Both the position numbers and the translations under genes were made by a program. Of a stretch of DNA of 50,023 nucleotides, positions 1 through 8,198 are shown one piece after another (the first letter of the stretch is position 1; each line of letters starts with the position of its first letter). Origin of the DNA: Planctomycetia bacterium (GTDB lineage Bacteria > Planctomycetota > Planctomycetia > Gemmatales > Gemmataceae); contig SXID01000253.1 of NCBI GenBank assembly GCA_005772955.1, positions 1 through 50,023 of the forward strand. The letters run 5' to 3'. Below the pieces are notes generated by a model. That model was not told where the DNA came from and did not search any database. It worked only from the letters and a program-made list of their open reading frames with translations.

Positions 1-990
1 AACCCGTCCCCGTTCACGTCGCCAACTGCCACGGAACTGGGATTGGTGCTGTAGTAGAAGTTCTGCTGCGTGGCGAAGGTGGGCGTGGTCTCGCCCGTCG
101 TGGTCGTGTTCAGCAGCACCGACACCGACACCTCCACCAAATCGAATTGCGCTAGGGCGAGGTCGAGCAACCCGTCCCCGTTCACGTCGCCTAACGCCAC
201 GGAAACGGGCATGTTGTCGACGTAGAAGTTCTGCTGCGTGGCGAAGGTGGGCGTGGTCTCGCCCGTCGTGGTCGTGTTCAGCAGCACCGACACCGTCTCC
301 GAATCGGAGTTCGCGGTGACGAGGTCGGGCAACCCGTCGCCGTTCACGTCGCCCAACGCCACGGAATAGATACTATTTGTGAGCCTGAAGCTCATGGTGC
401 CGAAGCCGACCACGCCGGACGTGGTCGTGTTCAGCAGCACCGAAACCCGGTAGTCACCATCGTGCGAGACGGCGAGGTCGAGAAGCCCATCCCCGTTCAC
501 GTCGCCCAACGCCACGGAAGTGGGATCGCTGAAGGTGTCGAATTCCTGCTGGGTGGCGAAGGTGGGCGTGGTCGCGCCCGTCGTGGTCGTGTTCAGCAGC
601 ACCGACACCGAGGCCGAATCGTAGTTCGCGGTGACGATGTCGAGCAACCCGTCCCCGTTCACGTCGCCTAACGCCACGGAACTGGGATAGTCGGCGGTGT
701 TGAAGTTCTGCTGCGTGGCGAAGGCGGGCGTGGTCGCGCCCGTCGTGGTCGTGTTCAGCAGCACCGACACCGTGTTCGAACCGGCGTTCGCAACGGCGAG
801 GTCGAGACGCCCGTCCCCGTTCACATCGCCAAACGCCACGGCAACGGGAGTGAGGCCGGCGGCGAAGCACCCAAGGGCCGCGAAGCTGGTCGCGCCCGTC
901 GTCGTCGTGTTCAGCAGCACCGTCACCGAGTCTACAGCGAAGTTCGCGACAGCGAGGTCGAGACGCCCGTCCCCGTTCACGTCGCCCCAC
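1..990 (-). repeat. Seven in-frame tandem DNA repeats of about 160 bp
   Basis: The core gttcacgtcgcc (one copy with gttcacatcgcc) starts at 12, 180, 342, 495, 657, 819 and 975, giving spacings of 168, 162, 153, 162, 162 and 156 bases. Each unit encodes one FG-GAP/VCBS blade of 51-56 residues. The units at 342-495 and 819-975 are the most diverged. Length changes are whole codons only. The array continues past the window start. Confidence 0.9.
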
Positions 991-1466
991 GCCACGGAAG
1001 AGGAACCGGAGCCGGTGGCGAAAGACGCTGGGGTGGCGAAGGGGGCCTGTTGCAGCGGGTTCGACAGGTTGACGCCAAACGTCCGATTCGATTGCACGGT
1101 CGTGTTGCCGATGATGGGCACGCGGATGACCGCGGTGGTCTCGTTGGCGGAGAACGTCATCGTCCCATCGGTCGCCTGGTAATCGACCCCCGCCACAGCA
1201 GTCCCATCCACCGTGCCGAAATCCACCTGGGTCGCCGATTCGAGGTCACCCGCGTCGCCCGCGCGGGTCACCACGAACATCATGAACGACGTCCCGCTGT
1301 TCCCTTCCGTGAATGGCACCGGGTCGGCAATCGACAGCGTCACCGTTGGGACCACGCGATCCTCCAGTGACTCCAACCCCAGCCTGGCCCGCGGACGCGT
1401 GCGTCCCGAAGCCGCCACTAGATCAATCGGCTTGCCGAACTTGGAACCCCGATGTGGTCTGCGCAT
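1..1466 (-). CDS. Calx-beta / FG-GAP (VCBS) repeat surface protein, 3' end outside window
   Basis: Partial gene: the frame is open from the ATG at 1466 to the window edge (at least 488 codons). The first ~28 residues are basic, followed by LGLESLEDRVVP at residues 29-40, resembling the LE-x-LEDR/LEPR N-terminal motif of large planctomycete exported proteins. A calx-beta domain follows at about residues 41-140 (TEGNSGTS, DGTAVAGVDY, GTMTF, final LSNP). After it come repeated units with the calcium-binding-type core GDVNGDG(L/R)xDL and the linker VSVLLNTTTTG...FATQQNF, typical of FG-GAP/VCBS beta-propeller blades. Spacings between the repeats are all multiples of three, which confirms this frame over the overlapping open frames. 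Likely role: secreted or cell-surface adhesion/structural protein. A possible promoter lies about 200 bases upstream. Family is certain; ligand is unknown. Confidence 0.88.
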   Translation of the reverse strand, partial: MRRPHRGSKFGKPIDLVAASGRTRPRARLGLESLEDRVVPTVTLSIADPVPFTEGNSGTSFMMFVVTRAGDAGDLESATQVDFGTVDGTAVAGVDYQATDGTMTFSANETTAVIRVPIIGNTTVQSNRTFGVNLSNPLQQAPFATPASFATGSGSSSVAWGDVNGDGRLDLAVANFAVDSVTVLLNTTTTGATSFAALGCFAAGLTPVAVAFGDVNGDGRLDLAVANAGSNTVSVLLNTTTTGATTPAFATQQNFNTADYPSSVALGDVNGDGLLDIVTANYDSASVSVLLNTTTTGATTPTFATQQEFDTFSDPTSVALGDVNGDGLLDLAVSHDGDYRVSVLLNTTTSGVVGFGTMSFRLTNSIYSVALGDVNGDGLPDLVTANSDSETVSVLLNTTTTGETTPTFATQQNFYVDNMPVSVALGDVNGDGLLDLALAQFDLVEVSVSVLLNTTTTGETTPTFATQQNFYYSTNPSSVAVGDVNGDG

Positions 1467-1934
1467 AGGAAAATCCGTGGCTGCGTCACCGGTCGTAAAA
1501 ACGAACCGGGGACTGCAATGAAGAGGGACTTGTAAAGTGGGGGTGTTGCAGTGGGGTGCAAATCAATTGTTAAGCCGTCTCGAGCGTCCAATGATGTGCA
1601 CCGACTTGTCCCCTCGGGTGAGTATGCAGAGGTGGTTCTGGACGAGACAAAACTCCAACTGCTAATATAAACATATCAGTTTGAGAACAAGAGTAAACCC
1701 GTAATTTGGCGGATCTGGTGACTTTGAGGCGATGGGCGCCGGATGGGCGCCGCGAAACCGGCCCAGTCGGGTCATGCGGTACCGTGGTGACGCCGCCGGA
1801 CCACACTGGACGCCCCGTCCATTTGCTCAATGAACGGGACACGATCAAGGAACTGCTCAGATCGCGACGATTCACGGCTCACAATTCCATTGTCGAGGAA
1901 CGGCTCGCAATGCCCTTGTCGAGGAGTTGAGATC
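1467..1934. other. Intergenic region between divergent genes
   Basis: 468 bases between the repeat protein (-) and the DUF1501 gene (+). It holds an AT-rich stretch at about 1655-1695 with an imperfect dyad (aactg ... cagtt), which contains the proposed minus-strand promoter. Frames open here (for example 1706-1930 +) show no recognisable protein and are not called. A ribosome-binding site, gaggag at 1921-1926, precedes the DUF1501 start. Confidence 0.5.
1662..1690 (-). promoter_or_regulatory. Possible sigma70-type promoter for the repeat surface protein
   Basis: Read on the minus strand: TTGTTC (1690-1685), 17-base spacer, TATTAG (1667-1662), in the only AT-rich patch of the gap. This would give a leader of roughly 190 bases. 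Match to consensus is modest. Confidence 0.3.
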
Positions 1935-3335
1935 ATGACGAAGACTCTGGTTGACCGGCGCCAGGTTTTGCGGGCCAGCGCGATCGGCGGCCTGGGCCTG
2001 GCCACCCCCGGTCTGGTCACGGCCCGGATGGATCCCAAACGCCCTCTGGGGAGCGGCGCGGCCGAGAAGTCGTGCATCTTGGTCTGGCTTTGCGGTGGGC
2101 CGAGCCACCTCGACACCTGGGATCTGAAGCCCGATGCGCCCGAGGGAATCCGCGGCCCGTACAAGCCCGCCGCTACCGCCGTCCCCGGTTTGCACCTCTC
2201 CGAGTTGCATACACGCATGGCCCCGCTGGCGAAGCACTTCGCCGTCATCCGGTCGATGAAGCACGTTGGCAACATCAGCAACCACTTCGACGCCATGCAC
2301 CACTGCCTGACCGGGCAGGCGGGCGCCCCGGACGACGCGCCTTACATCGGCTCCGTCTTGTCCCACGTCCGACCCAGCAAGCGGAACATCGCGAGCTACT
2401 TCTGGCTGATGAACCCCGGGCGGGCGAGCGTCTTCATCTCCGCGTTCATGGCGACCGGCGGATTCCTCGGTCTTCGGCATGCACCCATGTTCGTCGGGGA
2501 TCAGAACAACCATCCGGCGATGCCGAACTACCGCGGCGCAAACGACCTGTTCGCCCCGTCCGACTCCGCACGCATGGGGGACCGTCGGCAACTGCTCGCC
2601 GGGCTGGACGCGGCGAAGAGCGAAAGCAACCGTGTTCGACTCGAACAAGAGTGGCGCGAACTTCACCAACGTGCCTTCGATCTGGCCACCGGCCCCGGCG
2701 GGCGGCAGGTGTTCGAGTTGGACCGCGAACCTGTAAAGGTGCGCGACACGTACGGCCGGCACCCCCTCGGCCAGAATCTGCTCCTGGCCCGCCGACTTGT
2801 CGAGGCCGGCGCTGGCTGCGTCACGGTCAGCGGCTGGGTGGGGCCTTCACCCGATCGCGACGGCGGAGCCTCCGGCATTTCAAGTTGGGACATGCACGGC
2901 GGCCACATGGGCATGGGTAACGCCTTCGGTTCCGGATCCTATGGTATGAGCTGGTGTCTGCCACGACTCGACGAGGCGCTTGCCTCGCTGATCAGCGACC
3001 TGAACGACCGCGGCCTACTGGAACGTACTCTTGTGGTGGTGGTCGGGGAGTTCGGGCGGTCGCCAAAGATCCAGACACAGGGTCAGCCCGGACGGGTCCA
3101 CTGGCCTGATTGCTACTCGGCGATTCTAGCCGGTGGCGGTATTCGCGGCGGCGCGGTGTACGGCGCGTCTGACAAGATCGGGGCATACCCCAAAGACAAG
3201 CCGGTGCGCCCTCAGGATCTCGGCGCCACGATCTACCACGCGCTCGACGTGCCGCTTGACGCACGCCTGAGCAGGGACGGTGCCGTCCCACGGCCCATCA
3301 CCACCGGCGAGCCGATCAGGGAACTGTTCGGCTGA
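1935..3335 (+). CDS. DUF1501 domain-containing protein (sulfatase-like fold), Tat-exported
   Basis: 466 residues from the ATG at 1935, chosen over an in-frame ATG at 1830 because gaggag precedes it and because the protein then begins with a twin-arginine signal (DRRQVLRAS, residues 7-15, then a hydrophobic stretch to about 30). DUF1501 hallmarks: WLCGGPSHLDTWDLKP near the N-terminus, PYIGSVLSH, a central '[16 protein letters not shown]' segment, WDMHGGH, and the C-terminal GEFGRSPKIQ and LGATIYHALDVP blocks. Members resemble alkaline phosphatase/sulfatase folds and in planctomycetes usually sit beside a DUF1549/DUF1553 gene; here it stands alone. The reaction is not established for the family. 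Converges with the FAH-family gene at 3469. Confidence 0.9.
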   Translation: MTKTLVDRRQVLRASAIGGLGLATPGLVTARMDPKRPLGSGAAEKSCILVWLCGGPSHLDTWDLKPDAPEGIRGPYKPAATAVPGLHLSELHTRMAPLAKHFAVIRSMKHVGNISNHFDAMHHCLTGQAGAPDDAPYIGSVLSHVRPSKRNIASYFWLMNPGRASVFISAFMATGGFLGLRHAPMFVGDQNNHPAMPNYRGANDLFAPSDSARMGDRRQLLAGLDAAKSESNRVRLEQEWRELHQRAFDLATGPGGRQVFELDREPVKVRDTYGRHPLGQNLLLARRLVEAGAGCVTVSGWVGPSPDRDGGASGISSWDMHGGHMGMGNAFGSGSYGMSWCLPRLDEALASLISDLNDRGLLERTLVVVVGEFGRSPKIQTQGQPGRVHWPDCYSAILAGGGIRGGAVYGASDKIGAYPKDKPVRPQDLGATIYHALDVPLDARLSRDGAVPRPITTGEPIRELFG

Positions 3336-3468
3336 GTTCACTGACCGAGACCTCGGCCCCAAACAGAGACGGTAGCGCGCCTCATCCCGCCGGGTTCTCG
3401 GCGTGATCCGGGTCGATTCGCTCGGGCTGGTCTGCGCGAAGTCGGTGCCATTGGCTGCTGCGCGAGAC

Positions 3469-4338
3469 TCAACTCTCCGCGACGACCGGGTTCCGCAGCG
3501 TACCGATGCCCTCGATCTCCACCTCAGCCACATCCCCAGCCTTCAACAGAATCGGCGGCTTCCGTGCGATGCCAACACCCGGAGGCGTGCCCGTGAAGAT
3601 CAAGTCGCCAGGTTCCAGCGTGATGACCTGTGACAGGAACCACAGCAAGTGCGGCACACCGAAAATGAACTCTTTCGTGTTCGAGTTCTGCAACGTCGTG
3701 CCGTTCAGACGCAGTTGAATCTGGAGCTTGTGCGGGTCGGTCAGCTCGTCGGACGTCACCAACACCGGGCCGGTCGGCGCGAACGTGTCGAACGTCTTGC
3801 CGATGATCCATTGCTTTTCCTCGCCACGGAACTGCCAGTCGCGCGCCGACACGTCGTGACCCACCGTGTACCCGCCGACATAGTCGAACGCCGCCGGTGT
3901 GTTCGGGATGTGCTTCCCGCGCTTGCCGATGACGATCACCAACTCGGCTTCGTAATCGACCTTCTGGGCGACCTTCGGGAGAATGATCGGGTCGCCGTGC
4001 GCGATCAGCGTGTTCGGGAACTTGCCGAACACCACTGGTTCCAGCGGGATTGCCTTCCCGCCTTCAATGGCGTGGTCGCGGTAGTTCAGACCGATGCACA
4101 GAATCTTGCCCGGGTTCGGCACGGGCGAAAGTACCTTCACCGCGTTGGCCGCGTACTTCACCGCGTTCTTGCTCGACGCAACTTCGGCCGCAACCTTGCG
4201 GATCGCGGATGACGCGGCGAGCAGCGCTTTCATGCACGTCGGCAAGCCGGGGTCGGTCGCGTGCAAGTCGATGTAGCCGTCGGCAACGGCGAGCGCGGCC
4301 CGCGGGCCGTTGGGGGTCTGGATCGTGGCGAGTTTCAT
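3469..4338 (-). CDS. Fumarylacetoacetate hydrolase family protein
   Basis: 289 residues from the ATG at 4338 (MKLATIQTPNGPRAAL, a typical family start); the frame is open further upstream but that part covers a repeat element. The family hydrolyses C-C bonds of, or decarboxylates/isomerises, small beta-diketo acids using a divalent metal. Diagnostic segments: ILCIGLNYRDHAIEGG, PVVFGKFPNTLI, VDYEAELVIVIGKRG (metal-binding acidic residues), VGGYTVGHDVSARDWQ, GKTFDTFAPTGPVLV, and GDLIFTGTPPGVGIARKPP. This layout is that of the FAHD1/2-hydroxyhepta-2,4-diene-1,7-dioate isomerase branch rather than true fumarylacetoacetase. Likely cytoplasmic, in degradation of aromatic or other organic acids; exact substrate cannot be read from sequence. 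No pathway partners are adjacent. Confidence 0.9.
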   Translation of the reverse strand: MKLATIQTPNGPRAALAVADGYIDLHATDPGLPTCMKALLAASSAIRKVAAEVASSKNAVKYAANAVKVLSPVPNPGKILCIGLNYRDHAIEGGKAIPLEPVVFGKFPNTLIAHGDPIILPKVAQKVDYEAELVIVIGKRGKHIPNTPAAFDYVGGYTVGHDVSARDWQFRGEEKQWIIGKTFDTFAPTGPVLVTSDELTDPHKLQIQLRLNGTTLQNSNTKEFIFGVPHLLWFLSQVITLEPGDLIFTGTPPGVGIARKPPILLKAGDVAEVEIEGIGTLRNPVVAES

Positions 4339-4693
4339 GTCGGTGCTCTTGGTGAGGGATTGGAGTATTGAATGAAGCGGTACGCGAGATGACGAGTTGT
4401 GTTGGCGAACGCCGCGAAAAAGTTGCACAGAGTCGCACGATAAACGCAGAAGAAAGCCACGACCAGTGAGAACAAAAACTGCGTTAGAAGGTCGGCAATT
4501 GGTTGCTTTCAGCCCCGGAGGGGTGTGAGAGGTTAGCCCAGGGTGCAACGAGTCTTCGAGCAAACCCTGGGTGACCGAGAACGGAACACCCGCGGGCGGT
4601 GCGCTCGCCCAACGCGCCCATGGTTTGCGAGCTTCGTTCGCCGCACCCTGGGCTAACATTTACCGCCCTCTCCGAGAGCTAAATACGAGTCCG
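4339..4693. other. Intergenic region occupied mainly by a palindromic repeat
   Basis: 355 bases upstream of the FAH gene and upstream-distal to the S41-like gene end. 4511-4681 is the repeat described separately. 4339-4510 holds no gene I can support; it should contain the promoter of the FAH gene but no clear -35/-10 pair was found. Confidence 0.5.
4511..4681. repeat. Long imperfect palindromic element (REP/MITE-like)
   Basis: gttagcccagggtgc at 4532-4546 is perfectly inverted at 4643-4657. Outside, agccccggagggg (4511-4523) pairs imperfectly with the complement of ccctctccgagagct (4667-4681). Inside, cgagcaaaccctgggtg (4557-4573) pairs imperfectly with the complement of the segment around 4612-4633. 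The whole ~170 bases can fold as one long hairpin. It has no coding capacity that resembles a transposase, so it is either a non-autonomous mobile unit or a dispersed REP-type repeat. Confidence 0.65.
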
Positions 4694-6331
4694 CTACTTC
4701 TCCCCCTGAGGCTTGCCGATTTTCTTGCGCAGGTAGTCGAGCGCGTTCAGGCGGTATGGGTCGAGCGTCGGGTCATCGAAATCCAGCCCCTCGGTGCTGT
4801 CGTAGGGGCGCAGTGCGTGCAGGTCGGCCCAGCGTCGCAGTTCCATCGACTTGTCTTTCGTGACTGGCACTTCCAGGCCTTCGTCCGGCTTCAGTCCCCA
4901 TTCGTCGTTCGGCCCACTGTCGGGCTTCCGCTGACGCGACTTCCCGTTCGGGCGGAACGATTCGCCGACTGTCACCTTGAACTGCAACCCGCCGAACCCG
5001 GCGTCGATGATGTTCTGGATCGACGCGCGGCCCACCGTGCGCTGACCCATCAACACGCACCGCTCGTTGTCGCGCAGCGCCGCCGCGATCAGTTCGCCGC
5101 CACCGGTAGTTTCTTGGCCGACCAGCACCACCATCGGGTACGTGGTGTATCGCGTCAGGTTGGGAAAGGCGTTGCGGATCTCTGCCTGGCTCCCGGCCAA
5201 CTGCGGGTTGCGGTACTTCATCTGCGCGAGCATCACGTTTTCGCGGAGGAACATGCCGGCGATCCGCACGCCCGGATCGACGTACCCGCCGGGGCACCAT
5301 CGCAGATCCAGAACAAGCGCGCGGCATCCGCGCCGGTCCAGGTCCGCGAGCATTTCACCGACCTTCGTATCGAGTGCGGTTTCGACCGCGCCGAGCCTGA
5401 TGTAGCCGATCTTGTAGGTACGATCGAGCAGGCAGTCCCATTTGTCTTCGTTGGTCCGCGTTACGCCGAACGCGCTCGCGGGCGTGTACGGCCCGCCCTT
5501 GATCTTCACCGTGAACGTCTTCGTGCCGTCTCGCTTGAAACCAAGTGTGCGCTCCGGCACGATGGGCAACCCGGTCTGAGGGTCGAACATCGCCGGCGGG
5601 AACGCGAATTGCCCGAACAGTTTGTTCGCGTTCTCCCCCGTGATCTCGGTGCCGTTCAGGTGCGTGATGACGTCGTCGGGCTTGATCCCGGCTTTCTGTG
5701 CGTGACTCTCGGGAATGACACGCTTGATACGCCACAGCGACCCGGCCGGGGCGGGCACCGCCTCCGGGCGCGGGACCGGTTCGAGCCAACCGGACTGCGC
5801 GTAATGACCCAGTGCGGTCTTGTATTCCACCTGATAGATGATCCACGGGTTCCCGGTCACGCCCTCCAGTTCGATCCCGATGCCAAAGTCCATATCGATG
5901 GACGCGAACGTGTTCGCACGCGGACTCACCAGTTGGCACGCCGGCTCAGTCGCGTGCTTGTAACCGTTGACGGCGGCGAACAGCGCCCGCGGGCCGCGCA
6001 ACGCCGGTTGATCCGCCAACAGGAGACGCACGTCAATGAGCACGTTGAGGAGATCTTGCCCGCCGCCCGCAGTGCGGACCGCCTGCGTCACGCGGTCCGG
6101 CACCACCAACCCGCACTCGTCGTAAAGTCCCTTGATTGCCGCTTCGATCAGTTCCTTCATTTCAACGGGCTTCGTGTATCGCAGCGCGAGCTGGTCGCCG
6201 ACGTTGTAGACGATGCGCGCGAACTCCTGCGACTTGAAGCGGTCAGCCTTCGGTGCCGGAACCGGCGGCTGCGCGGGCACCGGCGCCGACGGCGCGAGCA
6301 ACACGAACCCCAGCGCGGCGCTTCCCAACAT
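4694..6331 (-). CDS. S41 (C-terminal processing protease)-like protein with PDZ domain, probably inactive
   Basis: 545 residues from the ATG at 6331, chosen because it gives a hydrophobic leader (LGSAALGFVLLAPSAPVPAQ) and ends the overlap with the divergent phosphatase gene. A PDZ domain lies at about 195-285 (RIKRVIPESHAQKAGIKPDDVITHLNG). The S41 core is at about 300-470 (IGYIRLGAVETALDTKV, ALVLDLRWCPGGYVDPGVRIAG, MVVLVGQETTGGGELIAAAL, GQRTVGRASIQ). In active family members the nucleophile lies in SASASE and the general base in TFGKG, 25 residues apart. Here these positions are G410 (TTGGGE) and R435 (TVGRA), while the conserved D421 is kept. Fold assignment is firm; loss of peptidase activity is inferred from this alignment. 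Exported, likely periplasmic binding or scaffold role. Confidence 0.85.
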   Translation of the reverse strand: MLGSAALGFVLLAPSAPVPAQPPVPAPKADRFKSQEFARIVYNVGDQLALRYTKPVEMKELIEAAIKGLYDECGLVVPDRVTQAVRTAGGGQDLLNVLIDVRLLLADQPALRGPRALFAAVNGYKHATEPACQLVSPRANTFASIDMDFGIGIELEGVTGNPWIIYQVEYKTALGHYAQSGWLEPVPRPEAVPAPAGSLWRIKRVIPESHAQKAGIKPDDVITHLNGTEITGENANKLFGQFAFPPAMFDPQTGLPIVPERTLGFKRDGTKTFTVKIKGGPYTPASAFGVTRTNEDKWDCLLDRTYKIGYIRLGAVETALDTKVGEMLADLDRRGCRALVLDLRWCPGGYVDPGVRIAGMFLRENVMLAQMKYRNPQLAGSQAEIRNAFPNLTRYTTYPMVVLVGQETTGGGELIAAALRDNERCVLMGQRTVGRASIQNIIDAGFGGLQFKVTVGESFRPNGKSRQRKPDSGPNDEWGLKPDEGLEVPVTKDKSMELRRWADLHALRPYDSTEGLDFDDPTLDPYRLNALDYLRKKIGKPQGEK

Positions 6332-6521
6332 GTCGGCGCTCCATTCGACAGACGAACCCTTCGGGTTCGTCGCTAAACATAGAACTCTGGTTGTTCGTCG
6401 CTCGGAACTCTGGCTTCTGTTCTCTGTCCTCGGCACACTGCTACTCGAGTTTCCCCTCTTTCCTACTCCACCACAAGGCGCCATTCGTAACAAGAGACGA
6501 CCCAACCTCGCAGGACGAACC

Positions 6522-7196
6522 ATGAACCCAGAACTCCCCGAAGCCGTTTGGCTCGTGCGGCATGCGGAGACGGCCGCGCCCACGATGTTCCACGGGGCGG
6601 AGTCCGACATCGAACTCGGCGTACACGGCCACCGGCAAGCGGTCGCTGCGGTCGAGTGGTTCGCCCCGTTCGCTCCAACGGTCGTCGTTTCGTCGGCCAT
6701 GCAGCGTGCCGCACAGACCGCGGCGCCAATCGCCGCGGCGCTCGGAGTGCCGCACCTGCTCGAACCGCAACTCCACGAGCGATTCGTCGGTCCGCTTACC
6801 CGCATGCCGCGAGAAGGCGCCGATCACATCTGGGAAGAAACGACGCGGCACTGGGTCGCGGGGAACACCGCGTATGCTTACCCCGGGATGGAATCGTTCG
6901 ACGAACTGCGCGACCGCACACTGCCGGCGTTCAACCGTGTAGTCGCGGCACACCCCAGCGGGCGCGTTGTGATTGTATGTCACGGGGTCGTATGCAAGGT
7001 ATTGCTGCTCTCGCTGCTCCGCGGCTACAGTTCGGCGAACTGGGCCACCATCGGCCGCGTCGTGAACCTCGCCGTCAGCGAACTCGTCCCCGATGGCGAA
7101 TTCTGGGCCGCGCGGCGACTGCTGATTGTCCCGCCACCGGTCGCCGCGATCAACGCGGTCTTCGAGGAACCGGGGGTGAAAAAGACGGAAGCGTAG
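6522..7196 (+). CDS. Histidine phosphatase family protein (phosphoglycerate mutase-like)
   Basis: 224 residues from the ATG at 6522. The catalytic phosphohistidine motif is LVRHAET (R13, H14); the second catalytic histidine is in VVIVCHGVVCK; VVVSSAMQRAAQTA is the conserved S-x-x-x-R-A-x-Q-T-A segment of the fold. The family transfers or hydrolyses phosphate on sugars, nucleotides or proteins through a covalent phosphohistidine. The sequence is of the small, probably phosphatase, type and gives no clue to substrate. No signal peptide, so cytoplasmic. The open frame extends back to 6213 but that part lies over the divergent S41-like gene and is not family-like. It is divergent from that gene with about 190 bases between starts. 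Confidence 0.85.
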   Translation: MNPELPEAVWLVRHAETAAPTMFHGAESDIELGVHGHRQAVAAVEWFAPFAPTVVVSSAMQRAAQTAAPIAAALGVPHLLEPQLHERFVGPLTRMPREGADHIWEETTRHWVAGNTAYAYPGMESFDELRDRTLPAFNRVVAAHPSGRVVIVCHGVVCKVLLLSLLRGYSSANWATIGRVVNLAVSELVPDGEFWAARRLLIVPPPVAAINAVFEEPGVKKTEA

Positions 7197-7362
7197 GTGG
7201 CGAGCGGCTGTCGGCTCTTCGCGTTCCGTTCTTCAACTTGGATATTTGGAACTTGGAACCTGGAACGCCCGAAGGGTGCAATTGTGCGGTTCGTATGAAG
7301 TGCCCTCCGCGGCGCGGCCGATACCTGTGTCGGGCGGGAGTTCGGCCGAGGGAGTTGAAGAG

Positions 7363-8124
7363 ATGACGACAGAAGACGTGCTGTCCCCGGTCAACGAGAC
7401 CGAAGCGCTACGGCAACAGTTACTCCAGGCCCAGCGGCTCACGAGCGTCGGCGAACTTGCGTCGAGCATCGCTCACGAGTTCAACAACATTCTCACCACA
7501 ATCCTCAACTCCGCGAAACTCGGTGGTCGCAACCAGGATCCCGCAGAGAAGCAACTCGCGTTCGAGCGCATCATGAAGGCCGGGCAACGGGCCGCCGCCA
7601 TCGCCAGCGGAATGCTTGGGTTCGCCCGCAAGAGCGCGACGCTCCGCCAGCACTGCGATATCGTACGGTTGGTTGAAGAGGTGCTGATTCTGACGGAGAA
7701 AGACTTGGCGAAGAACCGCGTTCATGTGGAGACAAAGTTCCACGCGCGCCCGGTCGCATGGGTGGTATCGGGACAGATCGAGCAGATTCTCGTGAACCTG
7801 GTTCTGAACGCGCGCCAGGCAATGCCCAACGGCGGTCGGTTGAAGATCGAGGTGCGCGACAACGTGGACACCGAGACAGCCGAGATCAAGGTATCCGACA
7901 CCGGTCTCGGGATCGCACCGGACCAGCTGCGTCAAATCTTCGAGCCGTTCTTCACCACGAAGAAGCCCGATGAGTACGGTCGCGGCGGAACAGGGTTGGG
8001 TTTGAGCGTGTGCCGCCAGATCATTGAACAGCACCACGGGCGCATTCGCGTCGAGAGCGTGGTCGGCAAGGGATCGACGTTCACCGTCAAGCTGCCGAAG
8101 CGGTTGACCGACGACCCGGCCTAA
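7363..8124 (+). CDS. Soluble sensor histidine kinase (HisKA/HATPase) lacking a sensor domain
   Basis: 253 residues from the ATG at 7363, preceded by gagggag; an upstream in-frame ATG at 7246 adds non-homologous residues. Residues 10-27 look like a short coiled coil (ETEALRQQLLQAQRL). The dimerisation/phosphoacceptor motif is SIAHEFNNILTT with H38. ATPase boxes: N box NLVLNARQAM (145-154), G1 SDTGLGIAP (178-186), F box FEPFFTTK (193-200), G2 GGTGLGLSVC (208-217). This is the NtrB/PAS-kinase-type output module, but no PAS, GAF or membrane domain and no response-regulator gene is nearby. It presumably works with proteins encoded elsewhere. Ends 74 bases before the opposing glycosyltransferase gene, with a hairpin between. 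Confidence 0.9.
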   Translation: MTTEDVLSPVNETEALRQQLLQAQRLTSVGELASSIAHEFNNILTTILNSAKLGGRNQDPAEKQLAFERIMKAGQRAAAIASGMLGFARKSATLRQHCDIVRLVEEVLILTEKDLAKNRVHVETKFHARPVAWVVSGQIEQILVNLVLNARQAMPNGGRLKIEVRDNVDTETAEIKVSDTGLGIAPDQLRQIFEPFFTTKKPDEYGRGGTGLGLSVCRQIIEQHHGRIRVESVVGKGSTFTVKLPKRLTDDPA

Positions 8125-8141
8125 GCCGAGTCAGGTGGTGC

Positions 8142-8170
8142 TGGTTTTAGCTCTCCGAGGGCTAAAACCA
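8142..8170. terminator. Hairpin between convergent genes
   Basis: tggttttagc (8142-8151) and gctaaaacca (8161-8170) form a perfect 10-bp stem around the loop tctccgagg. There is no U-tract after it on either strand, so it may terminate weakly or protect both 3' ends. The agctctccgag core resembles the outer arm of the 4511-4681 element. Confidence 0.5.
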
Positions 8171-8198
8171 ATACAGCCGCACTCCTCAACTCTGCCTG

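Noticed and set aside
1-990. Possible CRISPR-like array of regular repeats
   Set aside because: Units are ~160 bases, in frame, and encode FG-GAP/VCBS blades; there are no short repeats with unique spacers.
454-990. Minus-strand frame of 178 residues rich in R and H
   Set aside because: It is a shifted reading of the repeat protein; the true frame gives GDVNGDG repeats and spacings that are multiples of three.
4571-6376. Plus-strand open frame of 601 residues
   Set aside because: Antisense to the S41-like gene, which has clear PDZ and S41 domains; arginine/valine/histidine-rich composition is typical of GC-rich antisense frames.
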